From assembly GCA_963730395.1 (NCBI GenBank), contig CAVSSK010000009.1:1-64000 (forward strand): a stretch of 64,000 nucleotides of DNA, given 5' to 3'. The notes below the pieces were generated by a model that searched no databases, was not told the origin of the DNA, and worked only from the letters and a program-made list of their open reading frames with translations. Within the stretch, counting starts at the first letter, position 1. Every line of letters starts with the position of its first letter. This DNA comes from Bog-473 sp963730395 (GTDB taxonomy: Bacteria > Actinomycetota > Acidimicrobiia > Acidimicrobiales > RAAP-2). The position numbers were made by a program, and so were the translations under genes. This document shows, piece by piece, positions 47,030 to 55,945 of this stretch.

Positions 47030-50000
47030 ATGAGCATCGACGTGGACAGCGCGGTGGCGGGGATCCCGCACACGGAGCCGGTTGCCGAGCGAACCATCCA
47101 CGTCGCCCTCGGCCGGCGGGTCGAGGTGATCGGCGACCTCCTGCTGCCGCCCGAGCCCACGGACAGCTCGAACGCCGCCTGCCGTGACATCGGCCGCCGG
47201 CTCGAGGAGTGGCAGGGGCCGGGCATCGTCGTGATCTGCGGCCGCCTCGTCGCGCCCGGCTGCCAGAGCATGGCCGAACCCGCCGACGTGCTGGGTGCCC
47301 ACCCCGAGCTGACCGATGCCCTGCGTGCCTTCGCGGGGCGGGCCGACTCGCTGGTGGTCGTCGTGATCTCCGAGGCGGAGCGGGACCCCGCGCTGGTCCG
47401 CGCCCTCGAGGGCTGCGGCCTCGAGGTACGCGACGCAGTGGACCTGGCGTGCGAGACCGGCGCCGGGACACGCACCGTGCTCGTGCGCCCCGGCTCGATG
47501 CGACCCGACGCCAACCCTCCGATCGACGCCGCGCCCGCCGACGACCGTCCCTGGCTGATCGGCATGGAGCGGCTCGACGACCCACGGTCGGCGCGGCGCT
47601 TCGTCACGTCGCGGCTGCTGTACCGCCGGCTGCGGCGCTACCTGTGGGCGCCGCCCCTCGCCCTGGCCGCCATCGCGCTGTTGCTGCGTGTCGACTTCGT
47701 GATCGACGGCCTCGGCCGGATCTTCCGCTCGCCGCGCCAGCAGAGCGCGCTGCAGCGCGCCTATGCGGCGACATGGTTCTCGCGCTTCGTCGTCACCGTC
47801 GTCGTCGCCGTCGTGCTGCTGGCCGTGCTCGCCCTGGTGGTGGCGATCACCTCGCGCGGCATCTGGCGGGCCCTCGGGGGTGACGGTCTGCCGGCACCCT
47901 GGGCGGGCGGCGCCACGGGGGGACGGCCCATCGCACACGCACAGCTCGTGGTCGACGGCGAGGACGCCCTCGACGCCACGCGAGCCGCCGTCGATGCCGG
48001 TGCGTCGGGCGTCATCGTCGGAGGGGCACTCGTGCCCGAGCTCACCCACCTCGACACCGGCTTCTTCGCCTGCCCGGGCGCCACCTCCGAGGTGGTCCAC
48101 GAGCACCGCGGGCGGTTGGGGCTCCCGCCGACGTTCCTCCATCACCGCCAGGAGTCCACGCTCGAGATAGAGACAGGGGCCGACCTGCACGTCCGTCTCC
48201 TCCTGGCCGAGGCCGACCTGCCCATGGCCACCATGGGCGAGCGTCTGGTGACCTCCGACATCGTGATCAAGGGCCGCTCGAAGGCGGCCGAGGTGCACGC
48301 CGAACTCGCGGCCGGGTGGCCGAGTGGTGCCTCGTGGCCGCCCGCTCCCGAGGTGGCCGCGGACCGCATCCGGGTGCGCCGCATCCGTCGCGTCGCCGCC
48401 GTCTCGCTGTTCGTGGCCGGCGCCATCGACCTGCTCTCCTCGGTCACGGCACCGTTGCGCACGCACCTGCACCTGATCGCGCAGTACCTGCCCATCTCCG
48501 TCGTCCAGGCCGCCGGAGCGCTGACCGCTATCGCCGGCATCGGCATGATCATGCTCTCCCGCGGCATCCTGAAGGGCCAGCGACGCTCGTGGCTGGTGGC
48601 CGTGGCGCTGCTCGTCGCCACTCTCGCGCTGCACCTCGTCCACGCGGCCGATGTCGTCACGCTGCTCGTCTGCGCCGGCGTGCTCACGCTGCTGATCGTC
48701 CAGCGCGAGCTGTTCCGGGCCCAGACCGAGCCGGCCACCCTCGTCACCGCCTTCGTCATCCTCGCCGTCGGAGGGTTGCTCGCCACCCTCGGGGGGTTCA
48801 TCGCGGTGGAGGTCGCGGGCCGCGTGCACCACCACCCGCTCCCCGGCTGGCCCGACGTGCTGCTCGGTTCCGCCGAGCGGCTGGTCGGGGTGAACTGGGT
48901 GGCGTTCCCGCCCACCATCGACCGTTACGTCTCCATCAGCCTTCTGGCGGTCGGCATCAGCCTGATCGTGGTGGCCCTGTACCTCCTCACCCGTCCGGTC
49001 GTCGACAGGCGGCTGTCCTCGGGACGGGCCTCGGTCGCCCGCCGGGCCGCCGAGCTGCGGGCCCGTGACATCGTGCGCCGGCACGGCACCGGGACCCTCG
49101 ACTACTTCGCGCTGCGTGACGACAAACAATGGTTCTTCCACCGCGACTCGCTCGTCGCCTACGCCGTGTTCGGCGGCGTCTGTCTGGTCTCCCCCGACCC
49201 CATCGGCCCCTTCTCCGAGCGCGCCCACGTGTGGGACTCCTTCCGGCGCTACGTGGACCGCAACGGGTGGGGTCTCGGCGTCATGGGCGCCGGTGAGGAA
49301 TGGCTCCCCACGTACCAGGCGTCGGGCATGCGGTTCTTGTACATCGGCGACGAGGCGGTGGTGGACCCACGCGAGTTCTCGCTGGAGGGTGGGAAGATGA
49401 AGGGGTTGCGCCAGGCGGTCAACCGTGTGGCGCGCTACGGCTACACCGTGCGCTTCTTGGACCCGGCCCATCTGAACCCCGAGGACGCCGCCTGCATGGC
49501 GGAGTTGATGGCCAAGAGCCGGCGGGGAGAGCAGGAGCGGGGCTTCTCCATGATGTTGGGGCGGCTGTTCGATCCCCGGGACACCGGCCTCCTGCTCACT
49601 CTCGTCGAGGGCCCGGACGGCGCACCGGTCGCCATGTGCCAGTTCGTCCCGTCGCCGGCCATCGGCGGGTACTCGCTCGACCTGATGCGCCGTGACCCGG
49701 GGGAGCATCCCAACGGCCTGCTGGACTTCGCGCTGTGCTCCACCATCACCCATCTCAAGGAGATGGGGATGAAGGGGCTCAGCCTGAACTTCGCCGCCAT
49801 GCGTTCCATCCTCGAGGGTGAGACCGGCGACGGTGTCACCCAGAGAGTGGAGCGGTGGGCCCTGCGCCGCCTCTCGGGCGTACTGCAGATCGAGACGCTG
49901 TGGCGCTTCAATGCCAAGTACGAGCCCCGGTGGCTCCCCCGCTACATCGTCTTCGACTCGGCCGAGCAGTTCGTGCCGGTCGCCGTGCAGATCATGCGGG

Positions 50001-50164
50001 CCGAGTCCCTGACCGAGGTCCCCGTCATCGGCCGACTGCTCACCACCGGCGTCGCCAAGCGCTCCGGCCCGGCGGTGCCCGAAGAGGTCCTCGCCGCCAT
50101 GGAGGACCAGGAGAAGGGGACCGCCGGCGAGCGCCAAGCCGAGGCGACCGGTCCACGGCCGTGA
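47030..50164 (+). CDS. Fusion: degenerate metallophosphoesterase + membrane DUF2156 lysyltransferase-like protein
   Basis: An intact 1044-residue protein with three parts. Residues about 25-150 and 300-440 align by eye with an actinobacterial calcineurin-like phosphoesterase, for example PELTHLDTGFFACPGATSEV and LGLPPTFLHHRQ. Its metal motifs are lost: GDLLL for DLH, ICGRL for GD/GN, SEAE for GNHD and VGGAL for GHTH. Two membrane helices (about 204-222 and 250-275) interrupt it. Residues about 455-680 hold six to seven helices, and 690-1010 form the MprF-type GNAT-like domain (DUF2156), with LRDDKQWFFHRDSLVAYAVF and GLSLNFAAMRSILEGE. Such domains move amino acids from tRNA to phosphatidylglycerol. 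It overlaps the next gene (GTGA). Confidence 0.85.
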   Translation: MSIDVDSAVAGIPHTEPVAERTIHVALGRRVEVIGDLLLPPEPTDSSNAACRDIGRRLEEWQGPGIVVICGRLVAPGCQSMAEPADVLGAHPELTDALRAFAGRADSLVVVVISEAERDPALVRALEGCGLEVRDAVDLACETGAGTRTVLVRPGSMRPDANPPIDAAPADDRPWLIGMERLDDPRSARRFVTSRLLYRRLRRYLWAPPLALAAIALLLRVDFVIDGLGRIFRSPRQQSALQRAYAATWFSRFVVTVVVAVVLLAVLALVVAITSRGIWRALGGDGLPAPWAGGATGGRPIAHAQLVVDGEDALDATRAAVDAGASGVIVGGALVPELTHLDTGFFACPGATSEVVHEHRGRLGLPPTFLHHRQESTLEIETGADLHVRLLLAEADLPMATMGERLVTSDIVIKGRSKAAEVHAELAAGWPSGASWPPAPEVAADRIRVRRIRRVAAVSLFVAGAIDLLSSVTAPLRTHLHLIAQYLPISVVQAAGALTAIAGIGMIMLSRGILKGQRRSWLVAVALLVATLALHLVHAADVVTLLVCAGVLTLLIVQRELFRAQTEPATLVTAFVILAVGGLLATLGGFIAVEVAGRVHHHPLPGWPDVLLGSAERLVGVNWVAFPPTIDRYVSISLLAVGISLIVVALYLLTRPVVDRRLSSGRASVARRAAELRARDIVRRHGTGTLDYFALRDDKQWFFHRDSLVAYAVFGGVCLVSPDPIGPFSERAHVWDSFRRYVDRNGWGLGVMGAGEEWLPTYQASGMRFLYIGDEAVVDPREFSLEGGKMKGLRQAVNRVARYGYTVRFLDPAHLNPEDAACMAELMAKSRRGEQERGFSMMLGRLFDPRDTGLLLTLVEGPDGAPVAMCQFVPSPAIGGYSLDLMRRDPGEHPNGLLDFALCSTITHLKEMGMKGLSLNFAAMRSILEGETGDGVTQRVERWALRRLSGVLQIETLWRFNAKYEPRWLPRYIVFDSAEQFVPVAVQIMRAESLTEVPVIGRLLTTGVAKRSGPAVPEEVLAAMEDQEKGTAGERQAEATGPRP

Positions 50165-50304
50165 CCGGGTCCCGCTGTCCGCGCTGCGGGCATCCCGGCG
50201 ATCACGAGCCGCGCGCTGACGCCGGGCCCTGCGAGGGCTGCGACCGGTGCTGGGCCGAGCAGCAGCAGCGCGAACGCCCCCCGCACCATTCGAAAGGAGG
50301 ATGA
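50161..50304 (+). CDS. Small zinc-ribbon-like protein
   Basis: A 47-residue peptide with paired cysteines CPRCGHPGDH and CEGCDRCW, consistent with one zinc ribbon. GTG 50161 overlaps the stop of the preceding gene, and the next gene starts 6 nt after its stop, so it is likely translated as part of the operon. The end of its reading frame contains the AAAGGAGG that serves the following ATG. Function unknown. Confidence 0.6.
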   Translation: MTGSRCPRCGHPGDHEPRADAGPCEGCDRCWAEQQQRERPPHHSKGG

Positions 50305-50310
50305 GCCGAC

Positions 50311-50748
50311 ATGAGCCTGACCATGACGTCCACAGAACGCGAGACGTTCCTCGCCGGCGTGCACGTCGGCATCCTGAGCGTCGACGAGCCTGGCCGCGGG
50401 CCGCTCACGGTCCCCGTCTGGTATGCCTACAGGCCGGGCGGCACCGTGGACATCATCACCGGCGCTCAGAGCGCCAAGGCGCGCCGCCTCCGGGCCGCGG
50501 GCCGCTGCTCCGTGTGCGCGCAGACCGAGGAGCCGCCGTACAGCTACGTCAGTGTGGAGGGGCCGGTCTCCGCCGAGGAGAGCACGGTGAGCCCCGACGA
50601 GCGCCGGGCCATGGCCTACCGCTACCTCGGGCCCGAGCTCGGCGACCTCTACCTCGCCGCCACCGCCGAGGACGCTGCGCAGAGCATCGTGTTCCGCCTG
50701 TCGCCCGAGCGTTGGCTCACGACCGACTTCTCGAAACAGTTCGGCTAG
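50311..50748 (+). CDS. Pyridoxamine 5'-phosphate oxidase-family protein
   Basis: A 145-residue split-barrel flavin- or F420-binding protein. The core shows GILSVDEPGRGPLTVPVWYA and ARRLRAAGRCSVCAQTEEPP, with strand YSYVSVEGPVSAEE, typical of the PNPOx-like group in actinobacteria. Family members reduce or bind small molecules; the substrate is open. ATG 50311 has AAAGGAGG about 12 nt upstream. It is third in the 47030-52166 gene row. Confidence 0.88.
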   Translation: MSLTMTSTERETFLAGVHVGILSVDEPGRGPLTVPVWYAYRPGGTVDIITGAQSAKARRLRAAGRCSVCAQTEEPPYSYVSVEGPVSAEESTVSPDERRAMAYRYLGPELGDLYLAATAEDAAQSIVFRLSPERWLTTDFSKQFG

Positions 50749-50781
50749 AGCGCCCCACGGTCCCGAGACAGGACGAGCACA

Positions 50782-52166
50782 GTGAACAAGGCCCTGGCGA
50801 CACCCACACCCGTCGCGGCGCGGCACGACCTGGCGGCCACGGCCGCCGAGCGCCGGGAGGTGGGCCGGCAGTCGAGGGTCCTCGCGCCCCGGGAGGAGAT
50901 CGGTGACTGGGACGAGCGCGACCGGGGTCACGACGCGATCGAGACGATCACCGCCCAGAACGACATCCGGCTCCCCGAGCTGGTCCCGCTGCGGCACCAG
51001 CGCATGGCACTCTCCCCGTGGAATTACTACCGGGGTGCCGCCGCGGTCATGGCGGCGGACCTGGCCTCACGGCCGCACAGCCGGATAGAGGTCCAGCTCT
51101 GCGGAGACGCCCACGTCCTGAACTACGGCTTGTGGGCCACACCGGAGCGCCAGCTCAACTTCGACCTGCGCGACTTCGACGAGACGCTGCCCGGCCCGTT
51201 CGAATGGGACGTCGCGCGCCTGGCGGCCAGCCTCGTGGTGGCCGCCCGGGAGAACGGGGTGAAGCCGGCCAGGGCCGACGCCGCGGTGACGGCGGCCCTC
51301 ACCGCCTACCGGGGCCGCATGCGCCGCTACGCCGCCATGCCCGAGATCGACATCTGGTACGACGCCACCCTGGCCGAACACTTCGTCGACTACTTCGAGC
51401 CGGCCGACCGCGGCCAGGTCAAGGTGCGGATCGAGAAGGGCAAGGAGAAGCGGACCAGCCGGGGGGCGTTCGCCAAGCTGACCACGATGGCGCGCGGGCG
51501 GCCACGCATCACCGCCGAGCCGCCGCTACGCGTCACCATCGACGACAGCGAGCAGCAGGACATCGTCGACCACCTCCTCTCGGGGTACCGCCTCACGCTC
51601 CAGGAGGACCGCCGGACGCTGTTCGACCGCTTCACGCCGGTGGACGTGGTCCGCCAGGTGGTGGGGGTGGGCAGCGTCGGCATGGTCGTCTATCTCGTGC
51701 TCCTGACGGGCCGCTCGGGCGCCGACCCCCTCTTCTTGCAGTGCAAGCAGGCCGGGCCTTCGGTCTACGAGCAGAGCACCTACTCGAGCAAGCACGACAA
51801 CCACGGCGCCCGCGTCATCGCGGGCAAGCGGATGGTGCAGAGCGCGACGGACATCTTCGTCGGCTGGGGATCGCTGGCCGGCCGCGACTTCTACGTGCGC
51901 CAGTACCGCGACATGAAGATCATCCCGACCACCGACCTCATCGCGCCGGTCCTGCCCAATTCGCCACCGCCTGCGGCAACGCGCTGGCCCGGGCGCACGC
52001 CCGCTCCGGCGACCCGGTGGCCATCGATGCCTACATGGGCAAGGACGACACGTTCACCAAGGCCATGCGGAGGTTCGCCCGCCGCTACGCCGACCAGAAC
52101 GACCGGGACCACGCCCAGCTGGTCGCCGCCATCCGGCGCGGCAAGGTGGAGGGGGTGCCCGAGTAG
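50782..52166 (+). CDS. DUF2252-family protein (frameshifted)
   Basis: A protein of about 461 residues of the DUF2252 family, which has a kinase-like fold related to aminoglycoside phosphotransferases. Marks are SPWNYYRGAAAVMAADLA, CGDAHVLNYGLWATPER (putative catalytic HxxN with the preceding Asp), FDLRDFDETLPGPFEWDVAR (the second Asp region) and FYVRQYRDMK. A missing base near 51957 shifts the frame; correction joins APVLAQFATACGNAL to the C-terminus. Biological substrate is unknown. GTG 50782 is 33 nt after the PNPOx-like gene. Confidence 0.87.
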
Positions 52167-52223
52167 CCGCATCGACTAACCGAATGGCTTGGCGACCGTT
52201 CAGCGATTCAGGCGTAGGTGGTT

Positions 52224-52670
52224 ATGAGATCGGCGACACCCTTGACAGGTGGAGCACCGTTCGGCCCTTCGTCGGTAGAACACATCCCATGCCCCGTGGG
52301 CCAGGACGATGCAGCCGCACCGGATGATCCTCAGCCTGGCGAGGTGCAAGACGACGCAGCAGCTTCTGCGCATCCGCCCGGACCACCCGCTGGTGACATA
52401 ACCGAACCCGGCGTACGCGCGCGAAGGCTGTCCCGGGTGGCGGGGGGCGTCGCCATGGTCGTCGTGATGCTCATGGCGCTCGGCGTCGGCGTTCTCGGCG
52501 TGGTGATGTACGCCGAGCACTGGCAGCTGCAGCCGGTTCTCAGCGGCTCCATGCGTCCGCTCGAACAACCCGGTGACCTCGTTGTGGCCCAAGCCACCAG
52601 TACGGCCACGCTCCGGAGTGGGGCAGATCGTCGGCTTCTACCCGCCCGGCAAGCACAGCGGCGCTCCAGT
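52224..52670 (+). pseudogene. Signal peptidase I-like gene, 3' truncated
   Basis: The N-terminal part of an S26 signal peptidase (ER/archaeal-like or SipW-like). A disordered acidic start of about 65 residues is followed by one membrane helix (VAMVVVMLMALGVGVLGVVM) and the catalytic Ser box VLSGSMRPLEQPGDLVV. After a one-base frameshift near 52607 it reads GQIVGFYPPGKHSG. Similarity ends at about 52670, just before the nuoN stop on the other strand (52677). The second catalytic residue (His/Lys) and the rest of the fold are missing. It is either a truncated pseudogene or the sign of a rearrangement or mis-join at this point. Confidence 0.7.
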
Positions 52671-52676
52671 CATGCC

Positions 52677-54401
52677 CTACTTGGGCAGGAACAGCAGCGT
52701 GGCGTGGTTGGCGAAGTCGATGAGCGGCTGTGGCCACACACCGAAGAGGACCGTCACCCCCGTGCACAACGCGATGGCCACTCCGGCGAGCACCGGCACC
52801 GGCTCGGGCTCTGCGATGGCGGGCGCGCCCTCGACGTCCTCGTCGGCCAGCAGGATCTGGTCGTTGAGCGTGGTCACGGCGACCGACACGGCGGCCGGCG
52901 TGGCCCACTCCGGCGCCGCCCCTCCCGGCACCGTCGCTCCGGTGGCCGCCTCGATCGTGCCGCCGCCGACCATGCCGCCCTCGACGCTCTCCTCCGCGGA
53001 GCCGGAGCTCCCGCCCTCGGCCTCGCCCAGCCCGCCGCCGGCGTACATCAGCACGGCGACCCGCAGGTAGAAGTAGGCGGCCACGGCCGCCGTCACCATG
53101 GCGATGACGCCGAGGGGCACGTCGCCCGCCTCGACGGCGGCGAAGACGACCTGCACCTTGGCCCACAGCCCGGTCGTGAACGGCGCGCCGGCCTGGGCCA
53201 GCAGCAGCACGGCCAGCGCCAAGGCGAGAACCGGCTGGCGCCCGGCCAGGCCGCGGTAGCGGGCCAGGTCGTGGTCGCCGTCGCCCAGCCGGCCCAGCAC
53301 GGTCACGATGGCGAAGCTGCCGATGACCATGAACATGTACACGAAGAGGTAGTAGAGGGATGCGCTGGCGCCCCGGGCCGTGCCCGCCACCACGCCGAGG
53401 AGGATGAACCCAGCGTGGTTGATGGACGAGTAGGCGAGCATCCGTTTCACGTCGCGCTGGCGCAGTGCCACGAAGGCACCGAGGACGAGGGAGAGCACCG
53501 CCAGCCCGTAGACGATCGGCCGCCAGTCGCTCGACACCACGCCGAAGGACGAGAAGAGCACCCGGAGCATGGCGGCGAACGCTCCCGCCTTGGCCACGGC
53601 GGCCATGAAGCCGGTCACGGGCGACGGCGCCCCCTGGTACACGTCGGGCGTCCACATGTGGAATGGCACGGCCGCCACCTTGAAGGCGAAGCCGACCAGC
53701 ATGAGCGAGAGGCCGGCCAGGAGGAGGCCGTTGCTCAGGACCACGTTCTTGGAGAGGAAGTCGGCGATCTGGGTCAGGTTCGTCGAACCTGTCGCGCCGT
53801 AGGTCAGCGCGATGCCGTACACGAAGATGGCCGAGGAGAAACCGCCCAGGATGAAGTACTTGAGGGCCGCCTCCCCCGACGCCGCCCGGCGGTAGTTGAA
53901 GGCGGTGAGCACGTAGAGCGCGATGGAGAGGATCTCGAGGCCCAGGAAGACGATGATCAGATCGTTGGCCATCGCCATCAACATGGCGCCCGAGGCGGAG
54001 ACCATCGCCAGGACGTGGAACTCCGCCCCCTGCATCCCCTCCCGGCGGAGGTAGCCGTCGGCCACCAGTGCGCTGAGCAGCATGGCGATGGCGACCAGCA
54101 TGGTCACCAGGACGCTGAAGCCGTCCATGACCACCGCTTGGGCGATGTAGGTGTGGGCCCCGTGCTCCTGCACGTCGGACCACTGCCAGAGCGCGACGCC
54201 GAGGGCGCCGCCGGAGATGACGACGGTGGCGATCGTGCTCACCCGAACTCGCATGGGCGTGCGTACGAGCGAGGCCAGGCCCAGGAGGACGACCGCGCCA
54301 CCGATCATGATGATGGGAGGGAGGATCGACAGCCAGCGTATGGGCGGGACGGTGATGGAATTGGACGCCGTGTGGGCCGCCGCAAGGAGGGGGGCGATCA
54401 C
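52677..54401 (-). CDS. nuoN: NADH-quinone oxidoreductase subunit N
   Basis: An intact 574-residue antiporter-like subunit of complex I. It has the proton-path helices with Lys/His: AFKVAAVPFHMWTPDVYQGA and MLAYSSINHAGFILLG. An insertion of roughly 70 residues (about 440-510), rich in Gly, Glu and Ala (GGGLGEAEGGSSGSAEE onward), lies between the last two helices, longer than usual. GTG 54401 overlaps the nuoM stop (GTGA). It is the last nuo gene of the run. Confidence 0.96.
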   Translation of the reverse strand: MIAPLLAAAHTASNSITVPPIRWLSILPPIIMIGGAVVLLGLASLVRTPMRVRVSTIATVVISGGALGVALWQWSDVQEHGAHTYIAQAVVMDGFSVLVTMLVAIAMLLSALVADGYLRREGMQGAEFHVLAMVSASGAMLMAMANDLIIVFLGLEILSIALYVLTAFNYRRAASGEAALKYFILGGFSSAIFVYGIALTYGATGSTNLTQIADFLSKNVVLSNGLLLAGLSLMLVGFAFKVAAVPFHMWTPDVYQGAPSPVTGFMAAVAKAGAFAAMLRVLFSSFGVVSSDWRPIVYGLAVLSLVLGAFVALRQRDVKRMLAYSSINHAGFILLGVVAGTARGASASLYYLFVYMFMVIGSFAIVTVLGRLGDGDHDLARYRGLAGRQPVLALALAVLLLAQAGAPFTTGLWAKVQVVFAAVEAGDVPLGVIAMVTAAVAAYFYLRVAVLMYAGGGLGEAEGGSSGSAEESVEGGMVGGGTIEAATGATVPGGAAPEWATPAAVSVAVTTLNDQILLADEDVEGAPAIAEPEPVPVLAGVAIALCTGVTVLFGVWPQPLIDFANHATLLFLPK

Positions 54402-55945
54402 TTCAGTCCCTCCACGCCCTTGGCGGCCACCGGCGGTTGGTAGTGGCCGGTACTGGTCTCCACGTGCGCGATGAGCTGGTTCACCGAGGGGTTGATGCGG
54501 TCGAGCACCGGCTTGGGGTACACGCCCAGGAAGACGATCAGGATGATCAGGGGCGCCATCACGAGGCGTTCCAGCAGGGCCAGGTCACGCGTCTTCTCGT
54601 CTGCCTCCCGCGGCTCGCCATGGAAGACCTGCTGGTAGGCCCACAGCAGGTAGATGGCGGCCACGATGACCCCGAGCACCGCCACCACGGCCCACCAGCG
54701 GTGGGTGATGAAGGTGCCCGAGAGCACCAGGAACTCGCTCACGAAGCCGTTGAGGCCGGGTACCCCGATGGAGGCCATCATCACCACGGTGAACACGCCG
54801 GCCAGGACGGGCGCCGCCTTCTGCAGCCCGCGCAACTCGCCCGCCTGCCAGGTGCCGCGCCGCTGGTAGATGAAGCCGATGAGGATGAAGAGCGCGGCGA
54901 CGATCAGGCCGTGGTTGAGCATCAGGAGCACGCCGCCGGCCAGTCCCTGCGTGCTCAGCGCGATGGCGCCGAGCGCGATGAACCCGATCTGCGCCAGCGA
55001 GGAATAGGTCACCAGCCGCTTCAGGTCGCGCTGGGCGCAGGCCACGATGGCGCCGTAGACGATGCCGATGACGGCGAGGGTGAGCAGCAGCGGGGCGAGC
55101 GTGCGCGTGGCGTGGGGGAAGAGGCTCAGGTCGAAGCGGATGATCCCGTAGGTGCCCAGCTTGGCCAGCACGCCCGAGAGCAGGACCGAGCCCTCCTCGG
55201 GCGCCTCGGTGTAGGCGTCGGGGGACCAGGTGTGCAGTGGGAAGAGCGGCGCCTTGACCGCGAAGGCGGCCGTGAAGGCCAAGAAGAGGAGGATCTCGGT
55301 CGACGACGACAGGTGGGTCTGCATGAGCGGGCCCAGCGAGAAGGTCAGGTAGTGGTACTGCGACTGGTGGATGAAGGCGAGGGCCAGGATCCCGACGAGC
55401 AGGAAGGCGGAGCCGAGGAAGGTGTAGAGGAAGAACTTGATGGCGGCGTAGGCCCGGCGCTGGTGTCCCCACCCGGCGATGATGAAGTAGGCGGGCACGA
55501 GCGTCAGCTCGAACATGAAGAAGAACACGAGCAGGTCGAGGGAGAGGAAGCTCCCCATGACCGACGCCTCGAGCAGGAGGATCCAGGCGAAGTAGACCCG
55601 GGCGTTCTCACGGTTGCGCCCGAGCACGATGGCGAGCGGGAACAGCAGCGCCGTGAGCAGCACCAGGAAGATGGAGATCCCGTCCACCCCGAGGTACCAG
55701 TGCACCCCGAGGCTCTGGCCGGTGTAGTCATGGTTCGAGACGAGCTGGAAACCCCCGTCGTGCACCTTCATGGCCACCATGGCTGCGACCGCCAGGACCA
55801 GGGTCACGAGCGACACGACCAGCGCCAGCACGTAGGCGCCCTCCCGCTGGCGCTCGTCCTTGTACAGGCCGAGCAGCCCGAGTGCCAGCGCGCCCGCGCC
55901 GGGCAGCAGGATCAGCAGCGTGAGGAACGGGACGGTGTGGGTCAT
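54398..55945 (-). CDS. nuoM: NADH-quinone oxidoreductase subunit M
   Basis: An intact 515-residue antiporter-like subunit of the complex I membrane arm. It has LLFFMFELTLVPAYFIIAGW-like helix 5 content (FFFMFELTLVPAYFIIAG), with the conserved Glu, FAVKAPLFPLHTWSPDAY and KRLVTYSSLAQIGFIALG. Length and motifs are standard. ATG 55945 overlaps the nuoL stop (ATGA). It pumps protons during NADH oxidation. Confidence 0.96.
   Translation of the reverse strand: MTHTVPFLTLLILLPGAGALALGLLGLYKDERQREGAYVLALVVSLVTLVLAVAAMVAMKVHDGGFQLVSNHDYTGQSLGVHWYLGVDGISIFLVLLTALLFPLAIVLGRNRENARVYFAWILLLEASVMGSFLSLDLLVFFFMFELTLVPAYFIIAGWGHQRRAYAAIKFFLYTFLGSAFLLVGILALAFIHQSQYHYLTFSLGPLMQTHLSSSTEILLFLAFTAAFAVKAPLFPLHTWSPDAYTEAPEEGSVLLSGVLAKLGTYGIIRFDLSLFPHATRTLAPLLLTLAVIGIVYGAIVACAQRDLKRLVTYSSLAQIGFIALGAIALSTQGLAGGVLLMLNHGLIVAALFILIGFIYQRRGTWQAGELRGLQKAAPVLAGVFTVVMMASIGVPGLNGFVSEFLVLSGTFITHRWWAVVAVLGVIVAAIYLLWAYQQVFHGEPREADEKTRDLALLERLVMAPLIILIVFLGVYPKPVLDRINPSVNQLIAHVETSTGHYQPPVAAKGVEGLK

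Noticed and set aside
46930..50137. 1300-codon minus-strand open frame across the lysyltransferase-like gene
   Set aside because: It is antisense, His/Gly/Arg-rich and without domains; the plus-strand frame has clear membrane helices and conserved motifs.
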